NCBI RefSeq assembly: GCF_000160555.1
Contig: NZ_GG749278.1
Location: 29,424-93,423, forward strand
Length of the DNA: 64,000 nt
Direction: 5' to 3'
Origin: Centipeda noxia ATCC 43541
GTDB taxonomy: Bacteria > Bacillota > Negativicutes > Selenomonadales > Selenomonadaceae
Shown: positions 7,289 through 15,383 of the stretch, one piece after another
Layout of the letters: the number at the start of each line of letters is the position of its first letter
Numbering within the stretch: position 1 is the stretch's first letter
Notes under the pieces: model-generated
The model's database searches: none
What the model saw: only the letters and a program-made list of their open reading frames with translations
What the model was told of the DNA's origin: nothing
Position numbers and translations under genes: made by a program

Positions 7289-8512
7289 ATGGAAGAAGCA
7301 TTTATCGGGCGGCAAGCCATATTGGATCAGAAAAAGAACGTATACGCATACGAGATTCTCTTTCGCAGCGGTCTCAAGAATGCTTTCGATCCGAGTCTCG
7401 ACGGAAACGTGGCGACACAGAGCGTCATGGTGAATACCATGCTGGACTTCGGCATGAAAAAACTGGTCTCGGACAAGAAGGCGTTCATCAACTTTACCGA
7501 AAAAAATCTGCTGAACCGTGCGCCGCAGCTTCTGCCGGCAGACAGCATTGTTGTGGAGATTCTCGAGACGGTACAGCCGACGCCCGCGATTTTGGAGGCC
7601 GTACAGGAGCTCAAGGACGAGGGATACAAAATTGCCCTCGACGACTTCGTCCTTCTGCCGGGCTACGAGCCGCTTATCGACATGGCGGACATCATCAAGG
7701 TGGACTTTCGAATCACGGAGGATCCGGAGGAACGCAAACGCCTGCGCGAGATTCTGCCGGGACATGTGCGTCTGCTCGCCGAGAAGATCGAAACCGAGGA
7801 GGAATTCCACCAGGCCCTCGAATACGGCTATGTCCTCTTCCAGGGATATTTCTTCTGCAAGCCCGTTGTCCTGCATAAGAAAAAGCTCACGAGCAACGCG
7901 CTCTCGCAGATACGTCTCCTAAAGGAAGTTAACCGTCAGGACTTCGATTTCTCCGCGATCATCAATGTAATCTCCTCGGATACGAACCTTGTTCACAAGC
8001 TGCTCACGTATATCAATTCCGTCGGCATCGGTCTCACCTATCACATCTCGAACCTGCGGCAGGCGGCGGTCCTCCTTGGATCCGGCGGCATGCGCCGCTG
8101 GGTGACCCTCATCAGCCTCCAGACATTCTCTGAGGATAAACCGCCCGAGCTCTTCACGATCTCACTTCTGCGCGCAAAGTTCTGCGAGCTGATCGCCCAC
8201 GAGATCAAACGTCCCGATCTCACGCCCGATACCGGCTTCCTGCTCGGCATGTTCTCGCTCCTGGACGTTCTGCTGAGCCAGCCGATGGAAGAGGTGCTCA
8301 AAGAAGTTGGACTCTCATCCGAACTCAACGCGGCGCTGCTCGGCGAAGACAATATCCTCCGTCATGTGCTCGATCTCGTTATCGCCTACGAGCAGGGCGA
8401 TTGGGATAAGGTGATCGCGTGCTGCAGGCGCGAGAATATCCCGGTCGAACATTTGCAGCCCTGCTATGACGAAGTGCTCAAATGGTATAACACACTGCAG
8501 ACGGTCCGCTGA
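7289..8512 (+). CDS. EAL-HDOD domain signalling protein (YuxH type)
   Basis: The N-terminal half (about residues 1-200) is an EAL fold with remnants of the c-di-GMP phosphodiesterase signature: YEILFR in place of EAL, VVEILE, LDDFVLLPG in place of DDFG, IKVDF and LAEKIET. The C-terminal half (about 205-400) is an HDOD domain. This pairing is typical of YuxH-like proteins. Because the EAL and DDFG motifs are altered, it may bind c-di-GMP or a partner rather than hydrolyse it. The ATG at 7289 is chosen because AAAGG lies 7 bases upstream; the ATG at 7268 has a weak site. It converges on an HD-GYP gene, with which it shares a bidirectional terminator. Confidence 0.85.
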   Translation: MEEAFIGRQAILDQKKNVYAYEILFRSGLKNAFDPSLDGNVATQSVMVNTMLDFGMKKLVSDKKAFINFTEKNLLNRAPQLLPADSIVVEILETVQPTPAILEAVQELKDEGYKIALDDFVLLPGYEPLIDMADIIKVDFRITEDPEERKRLREILPGHVRLLAEKIETEEEFHQALEYGYVLFQGYFFCKPVVLHKKKLTSNALSQIRLLKEVNRQDFDFSAIINVISSDTNLVHKLLTYINSVGIGLTYHISNLRQAAVLLGSGGMRRWVTLISLQTFSEDKPPELFTISLLRAKFCELIAHEIKRPDLTPDTGFLLGMFSLLDVLLSQPMEEVLKEVGLSSELNAALLGEDNILRHVLDLVIAYEQGDWDKVIACCRRENIPVEHLQPCYDEVLKWYNTLQTVR

Positions 8513-8521
8513 CACAACAGT

Positions 8522-8553
8522 AAAGAGCCCATCGGAAAATCGATGGGCTCTTT
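8522..8553. terminator. Bidirectional intrinsic terminator between EAL-HDOD and HD-GYP genes
   Basis: A 13-bp perfect stem AAAGAGCCCATCG/CGATGGGCTCTTT with loop GAAAAT. It has T runs in both orientations. Confidence 0.85.
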
Positions 8554-8568
8554 GCATGCTTTGCTGTT

Positions 8569-9624
8569 TTATTTCGGGTTATATTCTACGATTGTAATAT
8601 TTTTATTCTCGTTGAGATCAATGACCTCATCCTCCGAGATCGTAATGATCGGGAGCGGCACAACACCGTGCGGATATGCCGTGATCGTCCCCTCGCGATG
8701 ATTGCTCAGCAGCACGCGCGAACCGAGGAACGCATTCTTGATATTCGTCAGCACCGGCATGCAGACCTGCGGATCAAGTGCAGTATACATCTGCCGTGCG
8801 ATCTCTGTCACCGCGTCGAACGGCGTGCGGCGCGGATATCCCTCGCGCTCAATCGTGATATTATCATAGAGATCTGCCACCGCGACAATGCGCGCATAAA
8901 GATGAATATCATCCCCCTGGATGTTAAAGGGGAATCCGCTCCCATCCATCCGTTCATGGTGCTGCAGCGCGGTGAGCCGAACGCCCTCCGTCAGCCCGGC
9001 AACATGGTTGAGGATCTGCGCACCGTCCACTGTATGCTGGATATACCGCTCATAGTCCTCTCCCTCAAGCGTCTCAATATTCTTTTCGAGCAGACGCTGG
9101 TCGAACCTCGACTTTCCGATATCATGCAGGAATCCCGCGAGTACGATGTCCTTTGCCGTCTCACGGTCGAGGCGCATCCACTTCGCGAAGACGCCCGAAA
9201 GGATCGAAACGCGGAGCGAGTGGTTGTAGATGTCGCTCGCCAGATGGTTGATCTCGTTCAGATAGTCGATCGTCCCGCTGCGTCGCGAGAGCGGCAGCAG
9301 CTCTTCCTGCACCATCTCGTTGGTTTCTTCGACCGGCACATTCCCTGTCCGCTTTGTCTCTTCAAAGATGGACTTTGCCGTCCCGACGACGTTCTCATAC
9401 TGCTTGATAAAGAGGTTGCTGCGCGAGAAGATGGGCGAGCGTTCCTCCTTCAGCTCGGTCTCATCCTTAATGTAGACAACGGGAATCTTGAGAAATTTGA
9501 GACGCGTGATGTGCGCCTGCGTCAGCTCTGTATTCTCAGACACGACCACCACACGCTTGGCGTTGACGATCGTTCGCGCAAGTATCATTCCATTTTCCAG
9601 ATCATCCACGGATATTGCACGCAA
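8569..9624 (-). CDS. HD-GYP domain cyclic-di-GMP phosphodiesterase
   Basis: This 351-residue cytoplasmic protein carries a full HD-GYP signature: NHSLRVS, LHDIGK with the HD pair at 167-168, QHTVDG, and QHHERMDGSGFP near 221-232 (HHE...GxGYP with Phe for Tyr), followed by ADLYDNIT. HD-GYP enzymes hydrolyse c-di-GMP to pGpG or GMP with a bi- or trinuclear metal site. The N-terminal 100 residues resemble the DUF3391-like region often placed before HD-GYP. The start is TTG at 9624, supported by GGGAGGG six bases upstream. No receiver domain is present, so the input is unknown. It converges with an EAL-HDOD gene. Confidence 0.92.
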   Translation of the reverse strand: MRAISVDDLENGMILARTIVNAKRVVVVSENTELTQAHITRLKFLKIPVVYIKDETELKEERSPIFSRSNLFIKQYENVVGTAKSIFEETKRTGNVPVEETNEMVQEELLPLSRRSGTIDYLNEINHLASDIYNHSLRVSILSGVFAKWMRLDRETAKDIVLAGFLHDIGKSRFDQRLLEKNIETLEGEDYERYIQHTVDGAQILNHVAGLTEGVRLTALQHHERMDGSGFPFNIQGDDIHLYARIVAVADLYDNITIEREGYPRRTPFDAVTEIARQMYTALDPQVCMPVLTNIKNAFLGSRVLLSNHREGTITAYPHGVVPLPIITISEDEVIDLNENKNITIVEYNPK

Positions 9625-9728
9625 TGTAAGCCCTCCCTCGGTTTACGTTGTTGATCACGTACGAAATCATTGCACTTATAGATATTTCGACCTTTATTAA
9701 AAAAAACCTGCCTTGCAGAAAATAATTC

Positions 9729-9758
9729 TTGACTTTATTTTAATTTGTAACGTATAAT
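9729..9758 (+). promoter_or_regulatory. Predicted promoter of the amino-acid ABC importer
   Basis: TTGACT (9729-9734) and TATAAT (9753-9758) are separated by 18 bases, in an AT-rich stretch upstream of the binding-protein gene. Confidence 0.75.
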
Positions 9759-9769
9759 AGCCTACGTTA
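9748..9769. promoter_or_regulatory. Inverted repeat over the -10 of the ABC importer promoter (candidate operator)
   Basis: TAACGTA (9748-9754) and TACGTTA (9763-9769) are perfect 7-bp arms with an 8-base spacer that contains most of the -10. The position fits a repressor site; the cognate regulator is unknown. Confidence 0.5.
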
Positions 9770-9817
9770 GTGCTTTATCTTATTAAAGGGGTAATTAATT
9801 TAAGGAGAGATACTGCA

Positions 9818-10621
9818 ATGAACTGGAAAAAAATCCTGACGGGCACGGCAGTCTTTGCCTGCGCGGCGGCGCTGCTCACGGGCTGCGGCGGAGACAAGGC
9901 GGCTGCGCCGGACAAAGGCGCAGACAAGAGCAAGATCGTCGTAGGACTCGACGATAATTTCCCGCCGATGGGCTTTAAAAATGAGAAAAACGAGATCGTC
10001 GGCTTCGACGTTGACCTTGCCAAGGAGGCAGCAAAGCGTCTCGGCCGTGAAGTCGAGTTCAAGGCGATCGACTGGTCGAGCAAGGAGGCCGAACTCAAGA
10101 GCGGCCGCGTACAGATCCTCTGGAATGGGCTCGACATCACCGAGAAGCGCAAGGAGAACATGCTCTTCTCAAATCCCTACATGGACAACCGCCAGATCAT
10201 CTTCGTGAAGAAGGGCAGCACCGCCGTCTCGGACGAGAAGAGCCTCGCGGGCAAGACGATCGGCGTTCAGAGCGCCAGCACCGCCGAGGAGTACACCGAT
10301 ACAACGGACTTCTACAAGAATGAGGTCAAGGAGGTCAAGAAGTACCCCGACTATGTCGCAGCATTCATGGACCTCGAGAACGGCCGTCTTGATGCGGTCA
10401 TCGGCGATGAGATCGTCGGCCGCTACTACATGAGCAAGCATCCGGATGAGCTGGAAGCACTCCCGATTGTCGTTGGCCCTGTGAGCGAGTTCGGCATTGC
10501 ATTCGCAAAGGATAACACGGCGCTGCAGAGCGAGGTGCAGAAAGTCATCGACGAGATGAAAGCAGATGGTACCATAGCAAAGATCTCCACCGAGTGGTTC
10601 GGCAAAGACATCACAAAATAA
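9818..10621 (+). CDS. Polar amino-acid ABC transporter substrate-binding lipoprotein
   Basis: A family 3 solute-binding protein of 267 residues. It begins with a lipoprotein signal (MNWKKILTG...) ending in lipobox LLTGC with Cys near residue 24, then an Ala/Lys linker. The mature start KIVVGLDDNFPPMGF, the block GFDVDLAKEAAKRLG and the motif GVQSASTAEE are typical of polar amino-acid binders. The ligand (arginine, glutamine, cystine or other) cannot be read from the sequence. The ATG at 9818 has AAGGAG upstream. It heads a three-gene unit with permease and ATPase, separated from them by a terminator hairpin that would raise its expression relative to the membrane parts. Confidence 0.92.
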   Translation: MNWKKILTGTAVFACAAALLTGCGGDKAAAPDKGADKSKIVVGLDDNFPPMGFKNEKNEIVGFDVDLAKEAAKRLGREVEFKAIDWSSKEAELKSGRVQILWNGLDITEKRKENMLFSNPYMDNRQIIFVKKGSTAVSDEKSLAGKTIGVQSASTAEEYTDTTDFYKNEVKEVKKYPDYVAAFMDLENGRLDAVIGDEIVGRYYMSKHPDELEALPIVVGPVSEFGIAFAKDNTALQSEVQKVIDEMKADGTIAKISTEWFGKDITK

Positions 10622-10633
10622 ACAAAACCAAAG

Positions 10634-10665
10634 GAAGCTGCCGTTTTGTGCGGCAGCTTCTTTTT
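10634..10665 (+). terminator. Intercistronic terminator/attenuator after the binding-protein gene
   Basis: The stem GAAGCTGCCG/CGGCAGCTTC with a 7-base loop is followed by five T residues. It lies inside the ABC operon, which fits partial read-through to the permease gene. Confidence 0.85.
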
Positions 10666-10684
10666 GACGACTGGGATGAAATGA

Positions 10685-11329
10685 ATGGATAAGATACTCG
10701 ATACTGCTCTTTTGATGCTCGAGGGGTCGACCGTTACCCTCGAAATTTTCTGCGTGACCCTCGCTCTCTCCCTCCCGCTCGGCCTCTTTGCCGCGCTCGG
10801 GAGGCTTTCGCGTTTCCGCATACTCAGCCGTCTGCTCGAGGTCTACATCTGGATCATGCGCGGTACACCGCTCATGCTGCAGCTGCTCTTTGTTTACTTT
10901 GCCCTGCCGATGATCGGCATCATGCTCCCCGACATCGCGGCGGCTCTTCTCGCCTTCGTCCTCAACTACGCGGCGTACTTCGCCGAGATCTTCCGCTCCG
11001 GCATCCAGGCGGTGCCGCGCGGACAGTTCGAGGCCGCGCGCGTGCTTGGCATGAGCGCGCCGCTCACCATGCGGCGCATCATCCTACCGCAGGTGCTGCG
11101 CATCACACTCCCTCCCGTCAGCAACGAGACCATCAACCTCGTCAAGGATACCTCACTCGTCTACATCCTCGCCATGAATGACCTGCTGCGCGTTGCGCGC
11201 ACGATCGTCCAGCGCGAGTTCGACATGACCCCCTTCCTCATCGCCGGCATCTTCTACCTCGCGATGACCGCCGTGCTCACCTATGGATTCAAAAAACTGG
11301 AGGTGCACTATGGCAGATACGAGAACTGA
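10685..11329 (+). CDS. Polar amino-acid ABC transporter permease
   Basis: A 214-residue HisM/GlnP-type permease with about five hydrophobic segments. The N-terminal block ILDTALLMLEGSTVTLEIF is typical of the family. The EAA loop that docks the ATPase reads GQFEAARVLGMSAPLTMRRI near residues 116-135, followed by ILPQVLRITLPP. It would form the membrane channel with the upstream binding protein and the downstream ATPase. The gene overlaps the ATPase start by 20 bases, so translation of the two is likely coupled. Confidence 0.93.
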   Translation: MDKILDTALLMLEGSTVTLEIFCVTLALSLPLGLFAALGRLSRFRILSRLLEVYIWIMRGTPLMLQLLFVYFALPMIGIMLPDIAAALLAFVLNYAAYFAEIFRSGIQAVPRGQFEAARVLGMSAPLTMRRIILPQVLRITLPPVSNETINLVKDTSLVYILAMNDLLRVARTIVQREFDMTPFLIAGIFYLAMTAVLTYGFKKLEVHYGRYEN

Positions 11330-12095
11330 TGCGGACGTCATGCTCCGCATGACCGGCATCTGCAAATCCTTCGGCGGTCTCGAGGTTCTGCGCGGCATCG
11401 ATCTCAGTCTCACGCGCGGCGAGGTGCTCGCCATCATCGGCCCCTCCGGCTCAGGGAAATCTACCCTGCTCCGCTGCATCAACAAGCTCGAGACCATCGA
11501 CCGCGGCAATATTACGATCCGCGGGGAGAAACTCTGTTGGACGAATCCCGGCGGCACAACAGCGACCTACGCGAGCACCAACGACGTGCGGCGCATCCTC
11601 ATGTCGACGGGCATGGTCTTCCAGCAGTTCAACCTCTTCCCGCATATGACCGTCATCGAGAACCTCATCGAAGCGCCCTGCCATGTCAAAGGCATGAAGC
11701 GGGACGAGATTCTCCCCTATGCGCGTGAGCTTCTCGCCAAGGTCGGCCTCGTGAACCGCGAGGATTACTACCCGAGTCAGCTCTCCGGCGGACAGCAGCA
11801 GCGCGTCGCCATCGCACGGGCGCTTGCCATGCGGCCCGACATCATGCTCTTTGACGAGCCGACCTCCGCGCTCGATCCTGAGCTCACGGGCGAGGTGCTG
11901 CGCACCATGCGCGCCCTCGCCGCCGAGCGTATGACTATGATCGTCGTCACGCACGAGATGGCATTCGCACGCGAGGCAGCGACCGACATCATCTTCATGG
12001 AGGACGGCGTCATCGTCGAGCAGGGCCCTCCGGCCGAGTTCTTCAGCGCACCGAGAGAAGAACGGACAAAGGAGTTTCTGCAGAATATGCTTTGA
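11310..12095 (+). CDS. Polar amino-acid ABC transporter ATP-binding protein
   Basis: A 261-residue GlnQ/HisP-type ATPase. Walker A is GPSGSGKST near 43-51, the signature is LSGGQQQRVAIARAL, Walker B is IMLFDEPTSALDP, and the H-loop is VTHEM. A 20-residue insertion around CWTNPGGTTATYASTND lies between Walker A and the Q-loop, as in HisP/GlnQ relatives that carry a longer loop. The ATG at 11310 has GGAGG 8 bases upstream; the in-frame ATG at 11283 lies inside the permease gene and has no site. A strong terminator follows. Confidence 0.94.
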   Translation: MADTRTDADVMLRMTGICKSFGGLEVLRGIDLSLTRGEVLAIIGPSGSGKSTLLRCINKLETIDRGNITIRGEKLCWTNPGGTTATYASTNDVRRILMSTGMVFQQFNLFPHMTVIENLIEAPCHVKGMKRDEILPYARELLAKVGLVNREDYYPSQLSGGQQQRVAIARALAMRPDIMLFDEPTSALDPELTGEVLRTMRALAAERMTMIVVTHEMAFAREAATDIIFMEDGVIVEQGPPAEFFSAPREERTKEFLQNML

Positions 12096-12110
12096 GATTC
12101 TTCGCAAGAA

Positions 12111-12155
12111 AAGGGCATCGATGGAAATGTACTGCTTCCATCGATGCCCTTTTTT
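12111..12155. terminator. Bidirectional terminator after the ABC importer
   Basis: A 16-bp stem (AAGGGCATCGATGGAA and complement) with a 9-base loop, then a T run. It also ends the convergent lipoprotein gene. Confidence 0.88.
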
Positions 12156-12167
12156 ATTGGCTACTGT

Positions 12168-12608
12168 TTATTTCGGCTCTGGGTAGCCGCGCCCGTTGTT
12201 CATCTCGTCGAATGTCATGGATTTGTCGCTGACGCGGTCGTAACTATGCTTGTCTGCTACGAGTTTCCCGTCTTGAATATAATATTTGACTGAAAAATCT
12301 TTTTCAAGAATCCCGTCTTTATACTGCGCAGGGAATTGTTTCTTGTTGGTATCAAGTTTTGTTTCCCCAGAAGGTTTTGCAACATCATTTTTTAGCTCAT
12401 ATTTTGTAACGATATATGCAGTATCTCCATTCTGAGCTTTTTCAATAACATAGAAAATATCATATGTTTTATCATAGTGTTCACCTCTATATTGTCCAGA
12501 GTATTTCCACGTCCCGACAAATTCCCTGCCGGGCTGTTTCCCGCATCCTGCCAGAGCCATGCAGAGTGCAGCAAGCAGGAGCATAACTGTTGTCATCTTC
12601 TTTATCAT
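12168..12608 (-). CDS. Small lipoprotein of unknown function
   Basis: The 146-residue product starts with a clear lipoprotein signal (MIKKMTTVMLLLAALCMALA) and lipobox ALAGC with Cys at 22, followed by GKQPG. The mature part looks like a small beta-rich domain (GTWKYSGQYRGEHYDKTYD...), of the kind seen in many secreted lipocalin-like lipoproteins, but I do not recognise a named family. The coding sequence is AT-richer than its neighbours in the middle, a possible sign of later acquisition. GGAGG 7 bases before the ATG supports the start. It is monocistronic, between two terminators. Confidence 0.75.
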   Translation of the reverse strand: MIKKMTTVMLLLAALCMALAGCGKQPGREFVGTWKYSGQYRGEHYDKTYDIFYVIEKAQNGDTAYIVTKYELKNDVAKPSGETKLDTNKKQFPAQYKDGILEKDFSVKYYIQDGKLVADKHSYDRVSDKSMTFDEMNNGRGYPEPK

Positions 12609-12688
12609 AGCAAAACCTCCAATGAATCCTATTACCCACAGGACAAATCATAGCATATTTCACCCCCCCGTAAAGACATTGCGCATAC

Positions 12689-12718
12689 AAAAAGAGCAGA
12701 TTGAACTCTGCTCTTTTT
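12689..12718 (-). terminator. Intrinsic terminator after the MATE gene
   Basis: AAAAAGAGCAG and CTGCTCTTTTT pair as an 11-bp stem with an 8-base loop. On the minus strand it is followed by a T run and lies 17 bases after the MATE stop. Confidence 0.8.
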
Positions 12719-12734
12719 CTGTTTGTGAATTATT

Positions 12735-14081
12735 TTATTCCGCCGCAGGGCGCAGCGTTTTCTCCGTCCAAAGGTATGCAAGCACAACGGGAACGGCAGC
12801 GCCGATCCATGCGAGCGGATTCGCAAGGCATGCGCCGAAAAAGCCGAGATACGTACAGAGGAAGATCGCTGCAGCTGCGCGCATGAGGAGCTCCATCGCG
12901 CCCGCAATCGTCGGTATGACACTCTGTCCGAGTCCCTGCAGGACATTGCGGTAGACAAGCAGGAGGGCAAGGATAACATAGGTTGATCCGTTGACGAGGA
13001 GGAAGGTCTCCCCGTAGGCAATGACCTCCTCTGCTCCTGCCGCGTCCGCGCCGACGAAGAGGGCGAGCACATGCGAGCCGAATGCGATGAGCAGCGCGCC
13101 GATGGCCACGGCGAACGCCATTGACATTTTGAGACAGGCACGCACGCCCATGCGGATGCGCTCGTATTTCTGCGCGCCATAGTTCTGCGCGGTATACGCC
13201 GCCAGCGCATAGCCGAAGGAGAGCATGGGCATGACGGCGACGGCGTCGATCTTTTGCGTGGCCGCATACGCCGCAACTGGAATCGCGCCGAGATTGTTCA
13301 GCGCTACCTGCAGGATGATCGCACCGAATGCAATGACGGAGGCCTGGAACGCCATGGGGAGACCCATACGCAGATGCGCCATGAGGACGGCACGATCTGG
13401 CTTCCAATCCGTCCAGCGCGTATGGAGCGCCGGCACGCGCCGCCAAATGTAGACAAAAAACAAAACTGCTCCAATCGCCTGCGAGAATACGGTCGCGAGC
13501 GCTGCTCCCGGAATGCCCCAGCCAAGCACAAGAATGGCGACCGGCTCGAGCGCGACGTTGATGGCGAGCGTAACGGCAAGGAAGATCGTGGGCGTTGTGC
13601 TGTCGCCGAGCGAGCGGATGAGACAGTTCTGCAAATAGAGCAGGAGGAAGATTGTCAGCCCCGCAAAGACGATGGAGATAAAGTCCTGCGCGCCGTCGAT
13701 GATCTCAGCCGGTGTCTCCATCAGCAGGAGCAGACTGCGCGTCAGCGGCAGAATGATTGCCGTCAGTGTGAGTACCGCGAGTATGCCGAGCACGACGCAT
13801 GCCGCCGCACTCCTGCGTACGCCCTGCGCATCGCCCGCACCGAAGCGCTGCCCCGTATAGATGGTGACGCCCGTACAGAATCCCATGATGAAGCCCAGCG
13901 TGAGAAACATAAGACTGCCTGTACAGCCGACTGCCGCAAGTGCATTTACCCCGAGAAAGCGCCCCACGATGAGCGTGTCGATGAAGGCGTAGAGCTGCTG
14001 CATCATATTCCCCGCGACAAGCGGCAAGGCAAAGAAGAAGATCAGCCGCGCGGGATCTCCCTCGGTCAGATTCTTTGTCAT
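12735..14081 (-). CDS. MATE family multidrug/cation efflux transporter
   Basis: A 448-residue integral membrane protein with the two-fold repeated six-helix pattern of MATE exporters. The N-terminal block LIFFFALPLVAGNMMQQLYA and the ADTLIVGRF-like block DTLIVGRFLGVNALAAVG are diagnostic, and a matching block (QKIDAVAVMP) lies in the second half. MATE proteins exchange drugs or metabolites for Na+ or H+ across the inner membrane. The start overlaps the upstream YdcF-like gene by 4 bases (ATGA). Substrate cannot be predicted. Confidence 0.92.
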   Translation of the reverse strand: MTKNLTEGDPARLIFFFALPLVAGNMMQQLYAFIDTLIVGRFLGVNALAAVGCTGSLMFLTLGFIMGFCTGVTIYTGQRFGAGDAQGVRRSAAACVVLGILAVLTLTAIILPLTRSLLLLMETPAEIIDGAQDFISIVFAGLTIFLLLYLQNCLIRSLGDSTTPTIFLAVTLAINVALEPVAILVLGWGIPGAALATVFSQAIGAVLFFVYIWRRVPALHTRWTDWKPDRAVLMAHLRMGLPMAFQASVIAFGAIILQVALNNLGAIPVAAYAATQKIDAVAVMPMLSFGYALAAYTAQNYGAQKYERIRMGVRACLKMSMAFAVAIGALLIAFGSHVLALFVGADAAGAEEVIAYGETFLLVNGSTYVILALLLVYRNVLQGLGQSVIPTIAGAMELLMRAAAAIFLCTYLGFFGACLANPLAWIGAAVPVVLAYLWTEKTLRPAAE

Positions 14082-14836
14082 TCCAAATACCTCGTTATAA
14101 AAGTCCGAAGCTTTTCTTGGAGAAATACAGTGTTCGTGAGGAGTGCCGATGCGTTCGGCGCGAATTTGAGCGCATAGAGCTGCGGGTTGCCGCTTACCCA
14201 GAAGTCCGTCGGGTAGGGCGTCACCGCAACTCCCTCTTTCTCAAAGTTGAGCACGGCGCGCGGCAGATGAAATGCTGAAGTCACGAGGATGGGATGCGCA
14301 AAGCCCTCGCGGCGCAGAATCTCCGCCGAATAGCGCGCGTTCTGCCCCGTCGTGCGGCTGTGCGTCTCCACATAGATCATCTCGCTGGGCACACCGAGCG
14401 AGCGCAGAACACGCCGCGCGATCTCCGCCTCCGAGCCCGTATCGCTGAACACCTGTCCGCCCGAGAGGAGGATCGGCAGATGATAGCGGCGATGGAGACG
14501 GAGCACCGCGAGGAGACGTGAGGAGGGACTCTGCGCGAGCATCCCCGTACCGTCCACATCCCGCACATCGGCGATTGCCCCGCCGCCAAGCATGACGATG
14601 ATATCCCCCTGCGGATGCACAGGCACCTCGTACGTCCGTTCGAGGCTTCCCATCAGGGAGTCGGCAGCCGCCCCCGTCGAGAGCAGGTAAAGTGCACACG
14701 CAATTCCGCAAAGGACTCCGGCGGCAAGCCGCGCCCCGCATTTTTTCCAAAGCCATGCAGCAGCCGCAAGCATCACAAGAATAAAAATGCCCGGCGGAAG
14801 AATCCAAGCCGCCCCGAATTTCAAAATATAGATCAT
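14078..14836 (-). CDS. YdcF/ElyC-like membrane protein (DUF218)
   Basis: A 252-residue protein with two N-terminal hydrophobic segments (about 5-28 and 38-56) and a DUF218 domain: DIIVMLGGG, LAVLRLHRRYHLPILLSGG, ARRVLRSLGVPSEMIYVE, and LVTSAFHLPRA. DUF218 proteins such as ElyC and SanA affect envelope polysaccharide or peptidoglycan metabolism, though the reaction is not settled. The nearest GGAGG is about 16 bases before the ATG, too far to be convincing, so the exact start is open. It is coupled to the MATE exporter by a 4-base overlap. Confidence 0.85.
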   Translation of the reverse strand: MIYILKFGAAWILPPGIFILVMLAAAAWLWKKCGARLAAGVLCGIACALYLLSTGAAADSLMGSLERTYEVPVHPQGDIIVMLGGGAIADVRDVDGTGMLAQSPSSRLLAVLRLHRRYHLPILLSGGQVFSDTGSEAEIARRVLRSLGVPSEMIYVETHSRTTGQNARYSAEILRREGFAHPILVTSAFHLPRAVLNFEKEGVAVTPYPTDFWVSGNPQLYALKFAPNASALLTNTVFLQEKLRTFITRYLE

Positions 14837-14961
14837 AAAAAAGGAAAATACGCCTCCATCGCGAATATTTTAGAACATACAACGAAACACGTCTTCATAC
14901 GCGCTTCGTTTTCTCATTCTATCAGAAACTGTGTCCAATTACAAAGGAGAGATCCATTTCT

Positions 14962-15306
14962 ATGGCAATCATCGAATCCGAGCACATTGATGCCGAGAAG
15001 CGGTTCGGCGGCAGCGGCACGATCCACATTCAAAAGCTGCTCAGCCCGGCAGAGCTCGACGGAAAGTGCGCGATGTACGCGCGCGTAACGATCCCGCCCC
15101 ATGCGTCGATGGGTGTGCACAAACACGAGGGCAATACCGAGACCTATCACATTCTCTCGGGGCGCGCCCGCTACAACGACAACGGCACGGAGATCGAGAT
15201 CGGTCCCGGTACAACGACGTTCTGCGCAGACGGAGAGGTGCATGCCATTGCCAATGCCTCCGACACGGAGGACCTCGTCTTCATGGCGCTGATCATCAAT
15301 AAATAA
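14962..15306 (+). CDS. Small cupin-domain protein
   Basis: A single-domain cupin of 114 residues. The two metal-binding cupin motifs are visible: GVHKHEGNTETYHILSGRARYNDNG (His, His and Glu ligands) and, further on, AIANASDTEDLVFMALI in place of the usual G-H-x-N motif, with His in GEVHAIANAS. Such proteins can be sugar isomerases, dioxygenases or ligand sensors; nothing nearby decides this. AAAGGAG precedes the ATG at a rather long distance. It is monocistronic, with its own terminator. Confidence 0.85.
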   Translation: MAIIESEHIDAEKRFGGSGTIHIQKLLSPAELDGKCAMYARVTIPPHASMGVHKHEGNTETYHILSGRARYNDNGTEIEIGPGTTTFCADGEVHAIANASDTEDLVFMALIINK

Positions 15307-15320
15307 CTGCAGAGATGGGA

Positions 15321-15358
15321 AAAGCCCGCGGCGGGAACAACCCCGCACGGGCTTTTTT
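15321..15358 (+). terminator. Intrinsic terminator after the cupin gene
   Basis: AAAGCCCG pairs with CGGGCTTT, with an inner GCGGG/CCCGC extension, followed by a T6 run. Confidence 0.85.
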
Positions 15359-15383
15359 GCTATATTCAGCTGCTGTTCAAATC

